The notes under the pieces: generated by a model
What the model was told of the DNA's origin: nothing
Seen by the model: only the letters and a program-made list of their open reading frames with translations
The model's database searches: none
Program-made: the position numbers and the translations under genes
Part shown: piece by piece, positions 22,601-33,348 of the stretch
Layout: each line of letters starts with the position of its first letter
How positions within the stretch are numbered: the first letter of the stretch is position 1
Assembly: GCA_022579005.1 (NCBI GenBank)
Contig: MU401605.1
Location: forward strand, 33,042-97,041
Direction: 5' to 3'
Origin: Poronia punctata
Taxonomy: Eukaryota > Ascomycota > Sordariomycetes > Xylariales > Xylariaceae
DNA length: 64,000 nucleotides

Positions 22601-23821
22601 TATATAATTTGCAATATCTAGTATGCAGAGAGCTCAGTAGACTTCAATCGTCGGGCAGGCAAGACCAAATAGGAAATATATCATCGATGACGACGCTGCA
22701 CAGCTGCGAGGTATAACCTTATTACACAAGTAGGTACCCCGTAACCCTATGGTAGGTAGCTCTTGCAACAGCGCACCTGCATCTTTCCTGCCTTTCGTAC
22801 TTGGTACCTCCTAATCTCGGTACACAAGGCATAAAATCGGCACGACTTGCAGCCGGGGATTCTTGAAACCCCGATATAAGGTTGACTTTCTTATAGATAA
22901 AGGATTGTGCGTACAATGCTTTTTGCCTATGGAATTGATAACCAGCTTTACGTCAAGCTGCAGGTGACGTATCTATAAATAAAGTATAATTGACATTGGT
23001 AGTTTGCTTTGGTCTAGCGAAAACTAGGATACTAGATTTAATAAATCTATGTGTTGCTACCTTACCTACATGTAGTCGGTTCTCTGTTGTTCCTCTCACA
23101 TACGGCTCAAAGATGGATATTTACCTTTGATCATGCACTCTGAAATCCTCTAATAGGTGCCAAAGCCTGCCTGGAACGCTTTGTCCTTGACTGAAAGGGA
23201 ATAAAAGCATAGGTATTACTCCGTGTAAGGTTTCGAGATGGGTGCTTACCGCATGCTCAGGCCTAACGGAGAGCTTTATGAAGACAACGAAATATAGGGC
23301 CTATTATGTATGGCTAGTAGGTTAACACGAGACCTACCACGAGATGTGTAGTATAGGTATTGGTTTAGTTAGCAAGAAGACTTGTTCCTTGCTGGTAGGC
23401 TCATATGATGGCCTGGATGCCCACTTGAGACTGGGTTTTCTTACCATCTGTACGTTGTTCCTCTGTTCTCGTATATGCTGTTGCACGGCAAAAGTGGTTC
23501 AATACCTATATCAACGCCGTCGACAGATAGAGGGCCGGGGTGTCACCTCTACTATATGCCAGTATGTGTCTGAAACGTGCCTAAGATGCTATGTTTCCGT
23601 GATTGCAGCAGTGCTGGAAACTAGGTTAGCGAACTGGTACGTCTCCGATAGACGGAACGACACCGTTGACTCTATTTCAAGTTTTCGGTAGCTTATATTC
23701 TGTTTCTAATTGCTCCGGCTGGCCCCACGATGCCTCGTTGTTTTATTAGAACATGAGGTGAAGGCCGAACTTTGCATTCTACTCAGTTAGTTGGCCAGCG
23801 GCAGGTGCTTGTCACCATTCC

Positions 23822-23859
23822 ACCTATGAATTTCATAGACACCTATGAATGTCATAGAG
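23822..23859. repeat. Tandem 19-bp duplication of a palindrome
   Basis: acctatgaatttcatagac is followed at once by a near copy with two changes. Each copy contains ctatgaa-t-ttcatag (a perfect 7-1-7 palindrome in the first copy), so the pair could form tandem cruciforms or bind a dimeric factor twice. Confidence 0.75.
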
Positions 23860-25111
23860 AGGACCGTAGATGAAGCATGCCTGCCGAATGTGACTTCATC
23901 ACCGGTTCCAGGAACACCCGTAAGGTTGTTCCGTATTGTACTACTCGCATATATGATATCACTGTATTAAACACTACCGGGAGCTTGTGGCTTCCTATTC
24001 TCCTGCGGCCACTGGATGGTACTTGAGGTGTTGTTGTTATAACTTATATACCGGCGGGTGACCGAGTTAAAGCCTCCCGCGAAGACTCCCATGACCCTCG
24101 ACGGCGTTCCGGGCTATGTTATACAATATAATTTGAGAAATTTTATGGGGGCGATTATTGAGCATATTCTGCCTTCGAAAAGATATCAGTCTGTCTTGTG
24201 GCCGTATCTGTTGGGGCTACTACACGTCTCATAGTCGCAGTAGAATACGCAAGTAGCTACTAACACCATTAGCAATTACCACACTACGAGTAGGTATGTC
24301 ACAAGATCTTCCCTAGAAAGTTCCCCAACTCTCTTGTTATAACTCTCTATACTGACTGCTATTGTTTGTGGGGGACGGATATAGTTTCCTACATGTCAAG
24401 GGAATATTTGTCGGCTTCATATTTGTGGACTAGTTTCTAGGTAATCTAAGCAGCTTCTGTCTCCTTATAAGGAATATAAATCGTATCAAATGGTTGTGAG
24501 GGAACTCGCAGGCAAGGGAAAAGACAGAGAGCCCTTGCAATCCCCTGACATACCTCTTCAGAGTATCAGACATCATGATAAGTTACTGTTACCGATATGG
24601 TTAAAACTTCCTTGATCTTCTTATTAAAAGCCACTAACATGTATCCTTACATCAATGATCGTCCCATCTTGTAAATCATCGCACTGGAAACCTCTCACGG
24701 CACAATATAACTAAAATGCAGAACCCTTGGAAAGCATCCTATATCGTTGCCCAATCAGCAGTCCCTACGCGAACTTGGAACATTGAGCGTGTATAGAATT
24801 TCCAGTTGAATCATGTTGCTGCTAAGATCTTTCATTCTTTAGGTTCTTTGGACCCGATCATTTTCCATTGTCTTACAATTTCAGCAGCAACCTGCCAACA
24901 GCCATTTGTACTTGGACCTACCAAGTCGCGAATAACCTCGTCTCCGCGAGGGAAACCCCGACACGGCAAATGATCCTCTAAACAGACTAATCGCGAAAGC
25001 CGCCCGGCGGCTCAAGTGGTCTTAACAAAGGATGCCTAGTGGCCAACAAGGATAGATAAACCCTACAGGACCGTGTAGTGTTCTACTGTCTGATGGGTTG
25101 GTGAATTTCCT

Positions 25112-25128
25112 GGGGGGGCGGGGGGGGG
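25112..25128 (+). other. G-run (two G tracts split by one C)
   Basis: Seven G, one C and nine G in a row. It is dense enough to allow G-quadruplex forms, but it is short and isolated, and such runs are also error-prone in sequencing. Confidence 0.6.
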
Positions 25129-25574
25129 TCCCAGTCAAATGTCAAACACCCCTCGATCATCATGGCGGCCACTTCAGGTGTAGCTCACGAGGCACTGCCT
25201 AGGTCCGAGTCCCATGGACGTGGTAGACTTGTGAGAGGTTGGTTAATCATTTGTCTTTGTTGGTGCTGAGTACGATTCTATCCACAGTTTCGACGATACG
25301 GGAAGTTGTCAGAGGATACACGCAAAGTGCCTTAATGAGGGCTCTTGTCAGCGGCGTGATTTTTTACCCTAGTTTGAAGTGGTAAGAAGATGCTTTCATG
25401 CATATCCCCTGCTGGTGTATAGGTTACACGTTAAGCGTAGCTCACTACTTCCACAGAGAGTAGTTGGAGTGGAGGAGGACTAGACGAAAAGCAAGGTCAA
25501 CAGCCATTCTCCTTAGATATAGAAATTTATCCACATCCTATAAGGCCTGGGTATTAGATGTAAAGTGAGGACTT

Positions 25575-25600
25575 ATCTGCAGTACTTCTGTACTGCAGAT
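25575..25600. repeat. Perfect hairpin, 11-bp arms with 4-nt loop
   Basis: atctgcagtac, ttct, gtactgcagat: arms are exact reverse complements. It has no T-run after it, and bacterial-type terminators are not expected in this genome. It could be a transposon terminal scrap or a cruciform site. Confidence 0.85.
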
Positions 25601-26472
25601 ATTTCGTATTTAGGGACATTACACCCATGCCTGGCTTGAACTCCGTGTAGAGATAGCGACCAGTCTTGTACTAATTGCGAGAATGGCATGATTGGGTTGC
25701 TGATGCTTCAAAGTCTGGACAAGAGACCTTACAGGTAAAATTTGCGTATTATGTTTCATTATGTTCTCACTTATAGGAACCAATGCGTAGTTAGTTGTGG
25801 ATGTTTGTTCATGTGGAGGCATCTATTATAGTTTTAAACATACGTACTGGGAGGTTGTAATTCATCTATTACATATTAGCCCTCGATCCCTTGTGTGCCT
25901 GTAGACAATCCTCACTATTAATTATTCTTAGAGCTTAACTTGGGGTCTGCTATGTGTATACAGCACACTGTATGGGCTTCTACAGCCCGGGCCACTCAAT
26001 CCTAGTGTCATGGCTGTCCGGCCTGTCTCCGCGCCGAGGAGCGGTTCACTAGAATTACAATTCGCTCCGTAATTAAACGCTTCACGCTCTCGGCGGCGCT
26101 ACGCTATAAATGGACCCTCATTCACCAGCCGGGTCCGGCGTGAGCTACGTGGTGGCGTGACAGCCATATACGGTCAGCGACTTCGGTGCTAATCCTGTAC
26201 AGGAAATAGATACTCCAGGAAGGACAAAAGCTTGCCCATGCTTGATGATCTTGGCGGTACTGCTGTAGTCGTTATGTGAGACATTGCTAAAACGGACATA
26301 ATAAGCTATTCTCGGCTGTTGCCCTCCTCTGCTTGCTTCCATACGCGAGAGTAACTGATGACAGGGCCGTCTAGTTTAGGAAGAAATATCTCTGCGAAGT
26401 GTCTTGATAAGAGATTCTGATGTAGGTCAAATGGAATTAGAAACTTATAAGAGCCCACGAGTAACATGAATG

Positions 26473-26718
26473 TAAGAATGTTGTTCTCCCCTGTTGGCAC
26501 CACATGGCAAGGGAACCTTCCTGGCTGCCGATAATATTCTTGATGAGCATCGATACCTACGTCATGCGAAAAGCGCCGGCAACATCAAGAACATGATGTC
26601 CATCGGGCAACGGATTCGAAACCTGGACATGGTAAGAATATCAAGAGTCTGTGACATGTGGCAACATGGTGGCTGCAGATCCTTGAGCCAAGTATTAACC
26701 GTTCTGGTGAAGGAGTAA
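26473..26718 (+). pseudogene. Possible O-methyltransferase C-terminal fragment
   Basis: One frame reads LLAPHGKGTFLAADNILDEH and then KSAGNIKNMMSIGQRIRNL. The first part resembles the 'LLAPGG.-.ADN.L' strand-turn of caffeoyl-CoA-type SAM-dependent O-methyltransferases, and the composition is coding-like only over about 150 bp. The upstream SAM-binding part and the usual C-terminus are not found nearby, so if real it is a scrap. The resemblance is by eye only. It lies 400 bp before the PEP mutase-family gene. Confidence 0.2.
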
Positions 26719-26962
26719 GCCATGTTAGGGTGTCATCGATAGCATGCGTATCCGGGATAGAAATGGATTAGTCTGCGGTGAGTTAGACACCATGGTCCGA
26801 TGCAAGGCTTGACATAAAACTGGGAAGTGACCTAGTTGTCCCCTGGATCGGCAAACGCGAGGTGGTATTGCAGACATCTTTGCCTATATGTGTTTGGAAA
26901 GAGTCCTTTGAGATTTGGTTACATTGCGCAGTCGATCAACCGCACACCCTTGATCACCTCTC

Positions 26963-26970
26963 TATATAAA
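26963..26970 (+). promoter_or_regulatory. TATA box candidate of the PEP mutase-family gene
   Basis: TATATAAA lies 153 bp before the ATG at 27123, within a GC-balanced context, a normal position for a Pezizomycotina core promoter. Confidence 0.45.
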
Positions 26971-27122
26971 GGGGAGATAATATTCTGCATCACAGCGATA
27001 TGTATCACAGAATATCCCTGTAACCCAGCTTATGTAGACTGCCGTCCTAATTGCGCTATCCAAAGATACGATCTTGTTACCATTTTATCTGTTAAGATTC
27101 TCCAGACTCCGACCAGCTGAAC

Positions 27123-28262
27123 ATGGCATCCCACTTGCGCTCAGTCTTGGCTAGTAATAACGGCCAGCTGCGTCTCTGTGAAGTTCACGACCGAGCTTCG
27201 ATCGAGCTTGTGAGAGCGGCGACGGCAGACGATGGCAGTGGCTTTGAAGGGGTTTGGGTTAGCGGTCTTACGCAGACCACTTATCTAGGCATTCCCGATA
27301 CAGAGCTCATATCACCCTTAGAACGAGCACTCCTCATGACCCCCATTCCCAAGCCGGTGCGGAATGACAAGCGAAAACTATGCGCAGCCTTCGATGCGGA
27401 CAGCGGAGGTAGCATCCCAGATATCCCCGCCCTTGTCACAGCACTGTCCATCAAGGGGATCTCTATGATCATCATCGAAGACAAGGCCGTGACGAAGCCG
27501 GGAGAGAAGGTCAACTCGCTTCTCGCCACGTCACATGGACAGGGACAGGCGGATATGCACGTATTCGCGGAAACGATCCGAGCCTTCAAAGCCGTGGCAG
27601 CAAACAGGGACATAATGATCACCGCCCGCATCGAGAGCTTCACGACCCGCCCCACGAAGCAAGACCCCGCTGAAGAGCAGGCTTCGGTGCAAGCAGCACT
27701 CCGAGATGCATTAGCGCGCGCGAAAACCTATAGACAGGCCGGCGTCGACGCCATCATGATCCATAGCAAGAGCAAGCAGCCAGATGAAGTTATTCAGTTC
27801 TTGCAGGGTTTCCGTGCTGTTGACGCAACCATGCCGCTCGTGGTTGTCCCCACAGCGTACTCCCGTACGGAACGCACTGTGCTAGCAGCCGCCGGTGCGA
27901 ACATCTTTATATATGCAAACCACCTGATTCGGGCCAAGGTCAAAGCGGCAACCGAGGTATTCGAGGAGGCACTCGCAAGAACGCCTGACCTCCTTGCTGG
28001 AGAGGAGGATCTCCGTGCCTGCCTTGAAGCACGCAATTATGGGTGTCTCTTACGACTCTTGGCGGAGAGACGATATCTGGGAGAGCCGGAGAGCGAACTG
28101 CATCGTTGTGGAGTCGAAGCTGAGAAGAGAGCGGTGGCCAATATGCAGGCGGCTGTTCAGGGTCTAGCTAGCGGGCGACTATGCGGTTGCGAGGCCGACG
28201 ATCGTATTATCACGGTGAAGGAACTGCTCGGGATCAACGCGAAACAGGTCTGCCCGGTATAA
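27123..28262 (+). CDS. PEP mutase / phosphonopyruvate hydrolase family enzyme (isocitrate lyase superfamily)
   Basis: Intronless, 379 residues. By alignment from memory to PEP mutase, the active-site set is present: SGL (47-49), D59, the metal-binding D91-A-D93, E119-D120-K121, K129/N131-S132, R169-x-E171 and H214-S215, then VVVPTAY and IYANHLIR. PEP mutase rearranges PEP into phosphonopyruvate, the entry step of nearly all phosphonate biosynthesis; the hydrolase branch instead splits phosphonopyruvate. The N-S pair in the gating loop favours the mutase, while the VPTAY string is also seen in phosphonopyruvate hydrolase. Unusual points are four extra residues in the EDK-x5-NS loop (x9 here) and about 60 extra residues before the terminal ITVKELLG helix. 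No targeting signal, so probably cytosolic. Neighbours are an MFS exporter and an aminotransferase. A carboxy-lyase role cannot be excluded from sequence alone. Confidence 0.82.
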   Translation: MASHLRSVLASNNGQLRLCEVHDRASIELVRAATADDGSGFEGVWVSGLTQTTYLGIPDTELISPLERALLMTPIPKPVRNDKRKLCAAFDADSGGSIPDIPALVTALSIKGISMIIIEDKAVTKPGEKVNSLLATSHGQGQADMHVFAETIRAFKAVAANRDIMITARIESFTTRPTKQDPAEEQASVQAALRDALARAKTYRQAGVDAIMIHSKSKQPDEVIQFLQGFRAVDATMPLVVVPTAYSRTERTVLAAAGANIFIYANHLIRAKVKAATEVFEEALARTPDLLAGEEDLRACLEARNYGCLLRLLAERRYLGEPESELHRCGVEAEKRAVANMQAAVQGLASGRLCGCEADDRIITVKELLGINAKQVCPV

Positions 28263-29274
28263 CAGGACTTGCAATCTTAAGAGCACGACGTTCATCATGC
28301 AGTTTTACGTAACTTGTTGCTAGCCGCATACGGCATGGGTTAGTTCGGGTGGTTTTATCGTAGCTGCGCATGGGTGAAGGGAGTCACGCGACACTCGTCG
28401 CTGAGTACGTGGTGCATGTAGGTAGGTAGAATAGGTAGAATAGGAAAGGCAGAAGTGGTTTCCGATTAGTAATGTCTAGGATTTCCGATCGAAACCAGCA
28501 TTTGTCAAGGCGAAATCTGCGGTAGATCACCATGTTAGTCTGTCATTTCGTGATGTTCTCCACCAAATAAAGATATGGAACAAGTCGTCCGTTTCCCGCT
28601 TCAGGCCCGCCGCCCCGCCCGATCTGCCGATCTGCCGCTCTGGTCGAACTATTTCTTGGAACTTTCAAGGATGTCTTCCTCCTTATAACCTGCCCCGTGC
28701 CTGCCACCTGCATGATGATGAATGGTAAGGCTATATGTAATCTTTCAAGGTTAGCAACTTACCACTTCCCAAGTAGCAGATTTGACATGCCGATTAGGTA
28801 CAGAGGTAGTCAACTGGAAAAACTGCTCGTTGGTCGCTGGTTGAGGATATGCTAAGAAGTCCCGAGCATCCTATTTGTTAGGTAAAGTGCCAATCACGAT
28901 CGGCATTAACATCCTGTGTGGCTATTCCGGAAAGAAATACAAGGTGTCATATCTGCTATCGTCATCATTGACTAGAGCATTGAAAAATTTCCTGTACGAG
29001 AGGTAGGAGAGGTTAGGTACTGCAAGGAAACAATAGCAATTGAGCGATAGAAGAAGTGATCCTCGGTAGTATGCCCCTGTTTTATCTGGCCCTCTGTGTA
29101 CTCGCGTATTTCTTGTAGTTGGGGGTTCGTCTGGAAAGGGCTTAGGAAGCCCGAGGTCATCTAGGTAATAATGTAGTCGGTTCTAGGAGCCACCTTTTCT
29201 GCGACCACTTCTGTTTATCTCTGCCGGTTCAAGGTGTCTGTTCACACTTTACGGACATTTTGTCAAGTGCACCA
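28263..29274. other. Intergenic, 1.0 kb
   Basis: Spacer between the PEP mutase-family gene and the MFS gene on the same strand. It contains TAGGTAGGTA-type strings near 28417-28440. No gene seen. Confidence 0.45.
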
Positions 29275-31228
29275 ATGGTTTTGAGAACGATGCCGCCCCA
29301 TACGCCAATGTCAATCCCAAGGGACCCTGAGGCCCTCCATGGCACGAATAGAGCCCAGTCAGATTCTCGTCCCTTTCAAAGCAGTAGGGAGTCGGACCGG
29401 GAGGAGCCGCCCACGGCCGAAGCTTCGGATGGCTCCGTATCTGATGATATTGATGATCAGACACAACGACTGCCGTTTCCTCGGCTTATAGCAGCTTATC
29501 TTTGCTTGTGTCTATGTTATTTCATCGCCTATCTGGACATGTCTGCTGTAGCTACGGCACTCCCAACCATCTCGGAATACTTCGGCACCGGCACGACAAT
29601 CACCTGGGTGGGAGCTTCGTACTTACTGGGCCAAACCTCCTTCCAACCCCTCTATGGCCGGATATCGGATATCGTCGGCCGCAAACCTGTGTTGCTGTGT
29701 TCTGTCGGATGTATGACCATTGGCGGCTTGCTATCAGGTTTCGCCAAAAGTCCGACTTGGCTCTTTGCGACTCGAGCCATCACCGGTATCGGCAATGGCG
29801 GCATCAGCTCGTCGGTCGCCATCATCGTCAGTGATCTTGTAAGCTTGAAGTCGCGAGGGAAGTACCAAGGCATGATTAGTCTTGCGATTGGCGCTGGGGC
29901 CACCTCCGGGCCTTTCGTCGCCGCCGGCTTGATACGGACGGGCGCAGAAGGTTGGAGGTGGACGTTCTTCGTCCCTGCGATCGCAGCAGGAGGATGTTTT
30001 GTTCTTCTCCTATTTCTGTTGCCGCTAACGCCGGTGTCGGGACATTGGAAAGAAAAGGTTCGAAAGATCGACTGGCTTGGCGTTGTCACCTCTGTCGCGG
30101 GTGTTGTACTGACCGTGGTGAGCATCCTTCTCAACCCCTCGGATACCCGCGAAACGTCTTCCTCCTCCTGGTACTAATGTTTCTTAGCTGGCTGTAGAAT
30201 CTGGAGGGAGCCTTTGGGCTTGGCGTAGCCCCCAGGTCCTTGCCACTCTCATCGTCGGGATCGCCTTGTTTGTCGTCTTCATTGCGATCGAGGCTCTTGT
30301 GGCCAAGATACCCATCATGCCATTGCGACTGTTCAGGAACCGATCGCCATGCCTTCTTCTTGTGGCCGGCTTCTTTCACGATTTCGTATGGCAGGTGACA
30401 CAGTATTTTGTGCCACTTTATTTCCAGACGCTACGGGGCTACACGCCTCTACAGAGCGCCACTCTGATTGTGCCGTTCGTCGCTGCGCAAGGGATAGCCG
30501 GCGCAACCTCGGGTCCGGTGATGGCCAAGCTTGCACGGTAATTAACGCATCGTGGGTGTACTCTTGGGCTATTCCGTCATGCTGACTTTTGTTCCAAGAT
30601 ACACGTTTGTCCTCCGCGCCGGATTTTTATTCTGGACCCTTGGTACGGGCCTAAAGCTCTTGTTCGATCAAGATACACCCATCTATACGTATGTACTTGT
30701 GCTGGCCATCGAAGGGATCGGGGTTGGTTGGGTACATCAACCAGGTACGTCAGTCGTATAGCATGAGTCTCATGACAGTCTACATCTTTTCTCCACCCAA
30801 TGGTCTGTCCTTGGCGGTAATTTGTTTGATAACTAAGAAACAATATAGGTCTTGTCGCTTTACAGGCCAATTCGAGAGAGCAGGATCGGGCTGTTGTAAC
30901 AGGCACCCGGAATGTTCTCCGCTCCCTGGGTGGTGTGGTAGGAGTTGCGACTTCATCCGCGGCACAGTACGCTGCCATGAGTGGAGCCTTGAGCCGAAAG
31001 GTCCCAGAATGGCTGGGCCAGCGTGTACTGCAGGGCACGTTGGATGCAGGCGATCAAGCTGCGATGGGATACGAGGCAGAGATTCAAAAGGCGCGCCTGG
31101 ATGGCTTTCGGGTCATCTTTGCTCTTCAAGTACCGCTGATAGGGCTGTGTCTCCTTGGAAGTTTCTTCGTGGCTGACGTGGTCTTGAAAGGAGACAAGGA
31201 GAAGCGTTCATCAGAGAAGAAGCCGTGA
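29275..31228 (+). CDS. MFS drug:H+ antiporter-2-type (14-TM) multidrug exporter
   Basis: Four exons, 29275-30117, 30188-30537, 30599-30744 and 30849-31228, give 572 residues. Introns of 70, 61 and 104 bp have GTGAGC, GTAATT and GTACGT donors; the first two have TACTAAT and GCTGAC branch sites. A polar N-terminus of about 70 residues precedes TM1 (YFIAYLDMSAVATALPTI). MFS motif A (GRISDIVGRKP) is at about residues 127-137 and the antiporter motif C (GAGATSGPF) at about 204-213. The TM pattern and SREQDRAVVTGTRNVLRSLGG near the end are typical of DHA2 proteins that export toxins, antibiotics or siderophores by proton antiport across the plasma membrane. All joins keep frame and the gene looks intact, unlike the two MFS relics at 37.7-40.8 kb. 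I choose the first ATG; the upstream TTG is not a eukaryotic start. Confidence 0.93.
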
Positions 31229-31756
31229 GACTTGCTAGCATGCATGCCAAGGAGGCTAGTATAGATGGGGAAAGGTAATTCTGTACAGCAGCACTTGGCC
31301 CTGTCACCCTGTGATTAATTCTCACTTGCAACAAGAAGTACCTAGTAGTAGATGTTGGTAGGGTTTACATGCGAACTATTAAACATAGAGCCTGCGTAGA
31401 CAAATAAAAAACCCCCAATATTTATAGATATCCGCCACGTTATTACTAGCAAGAAGAGATTGAGGAGGCAGATCGAAGACAGTAGTACTCGTAGGGTCGA
31501 AGTGATTGTCTACCGGGAAATACGTCTACCATACCAAACCAGATAAGATTCGGACTAGCTTCACTAGGTAGTAGTAGTAGAATTTTAACGTCTATCTTAG
31601 GTGGGTCCGGGCTAACTATAATGGCGCGAAGCTTCACTAGGTAGGTACATAGTAGGTAGCTAAGGTACGTACAGGGAAGTGGTCGCCTAAAATTGCAATA
31701 GCAAGAGAGCTTTACCTAATTTTGCCCCTGCTCAAGGTCTGTTATTTTGTTTTAGG
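31229..31756. other. Convergent intergenic region
   Basis: Lies between the 3' ends of the MFS and aminotransferase genes. It carries a direct repeat 'agcttcactaggtag' at about 31558-31572 and 31630-31644, and more TAGGTA strings. No gene seen. Confidence 0.45.
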
Positions 31757-33348
31757 TCAAAAAGGATGCTCTCTAACCGCTGCATCTATCGAACTTGCAA
31801 CGTATTTCACGTTCTTCGTGTTTACTGCGATGATCTAGATTAGTATCTGGCCAAGGTGAGACATATTAGAGTGTGTTTTCAAAGACTTACGCCCTGCGAC
31901 CGAGATACGGCCTGACTTTAAGATATATACGTGACCATTCTCCTGGATTGATGCTACTTGCTCTGGAGTCAAGCCGGTAAACGAGAACATGCCGATCTTG
32001 GGAACTTGTTAATTCATGCGACTCCATACCTTGATAGATCAAAAGTCACTGGGGACATAACATACCTGGGTGACAATGTGATCCCACCTTCCGGGTGTGC
32101 CCAACGCGACCAGCTCGTCACGGAGAGCTTTGCGCATGCCTTTGATACGCCCACTCATCTCCTGGAGATCAGCAAGCCAACTGTCGAAAAGCTCAGCATT
32201 CGAGATTATCGTTGAAGCTAATCTGGCTCCCGTCGTCGGTGGCTGCGAAATCAGCCCTCGCTGAATCCGTGATAGGTGGCCTTTCGCCTTCGCAGCGGCA
32301 TCCGACGTTCCACAGATGACATGTAGCGCGCCGACACGTTCGCCGTAGAGACCCATATTCTTCGAGAACGATTGAGCGACGGCCATCTCGAGCGTACCAC
32401 GCTCAAGAAAATGCCTGACGGCCCACGCATCCTCGGCATGGTCTCCACTTGCAAATCCCTGGCTTGAATTCAACGTGTTAACCTAGATTGACTTGCCACT
32501 TCTCACCATGGAAAGGGGGCTTACTAGGCGCAGTCGAAAAAGGGGAATAGCCCTCTCTTCTCACAGATGTCCGCCACCTGCCGCCATTGGTCTTTATTCG
32601 GATCAACGCCAGTTGGGTTGTGGGCGCAAGCATGGAGTAGAACAACATCGCCGGGGGCGGTAGCCGTCTCCAGCTGGTGGATCATGCCCTCAAAGTTTAG
32701 AGACTTGTTCTTGGCGTCCCAGTATGGGTATTGCTTCACCTCGACACCAACAAGGCCCCAAATATTGGCGTGATTTACCCAGCTAGGATCCGATAGCCAC
32801 ACAGCCGAAGGCTTGAGTGTATCTGATATAAACCTTGCTCCGAGGAAGTTGGCGCCTGTCCCCGAGATGGTTTGAAGCGAGACGACCTTTTTCTCGTTGT
32901 CGCCCAATGGCCCAAAAAGGACCTGGCGAGCTGCAGATACAAAAGGTGCGAATCCACTGATAGGCAGGTATTCGTAACGATCAGAGCCTACTGTGTCTCT
33001 CACCAACTTCTCGGCCTGATATGTTACGTGAGATGGCTTCAACAATCGTGATCAAGGGACTACGAACCTTTTGGACCGACGGCAGGACCCAAGGCTTGGA
33101 ATTGTCATCGCGGTATAGGCCGGACCCAACTAGAGTGACTGGTGTTAGTGCCTTGGTTCATGTTTCTCTTGATGTCCGCTGGCTTGTTGCTTTGTGGAAC
33201 CGGAAGACATATGTCCTTAACATCGCTTACGTATGACTTTCTTGGGATGCGTATCAGAATGAAACAACTCCTTAAGCGCGTAATGCGGGTCAAGGGGAAT
33301 TGTAGAAAGACTGCTAAACAGAGACTGGTCTGTCGGTACGGAGCCCAT
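31757..33348 (-). CDS. Aspartate aminotransferase-type PLP enzyme (class I), six exons
   Basis: Exons on the minus strand: 33348-33231, 33129-33068, 33015-32525, 32462-32066, 31996-31891 and 31824-31757 (413 residues, the usual length). All five introns (101, 52, 62, 69 and 66 bp) are GT-AG and the joins restore family sequence, for example KKVILGSGLYRDD, VQKAEKLVRD, FFDCAYQGFASGD, VTQIGMFSFTGL and VAGLNTKNVKY. Key residues seen: W140 in SWVNHANI, N193 in NPTG, D221, Y224, the PLP lysine K258 in SFSKNMGLYGERVG, and the Arg of TTGAR that binds the substrate side-chain carboxylate in AATs. The product should transaminate Asp/Glu with 2-oxoacids. There is no mitochondrial presequence, so it is probably cytosolic. 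Next to a PEP mutase relative, phosphonopyruvate is a reasonable alternative acceptor. A plain metabolic AAT remains the null hypothesis. Confidence 0.94.

Larger units (their letters stand above)
19034..27122. other. Gene-poor intergenic region of 8.1 kb
   Basis: GC content is near the genomic norm here, unlike the block at 43-64 kb, yet stops are dense in all frames and I can support no intact gene. It holds small structural items listed separately (inverted repeat and CA repeat at 19.6 kb, palindromic duplication at 23.8 kb, G-run at 25.1 kb, hairpin at 25.6 kb, a possible methyltransferase scrap at 26.5 kb). A TATATAAA string at about 22516 has no gene after it. Confidence 0.5.

Noticed and set aside
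25575..25600. Rho-independent terminator
   Set aside because: No following T-run, and the genome is fungal.
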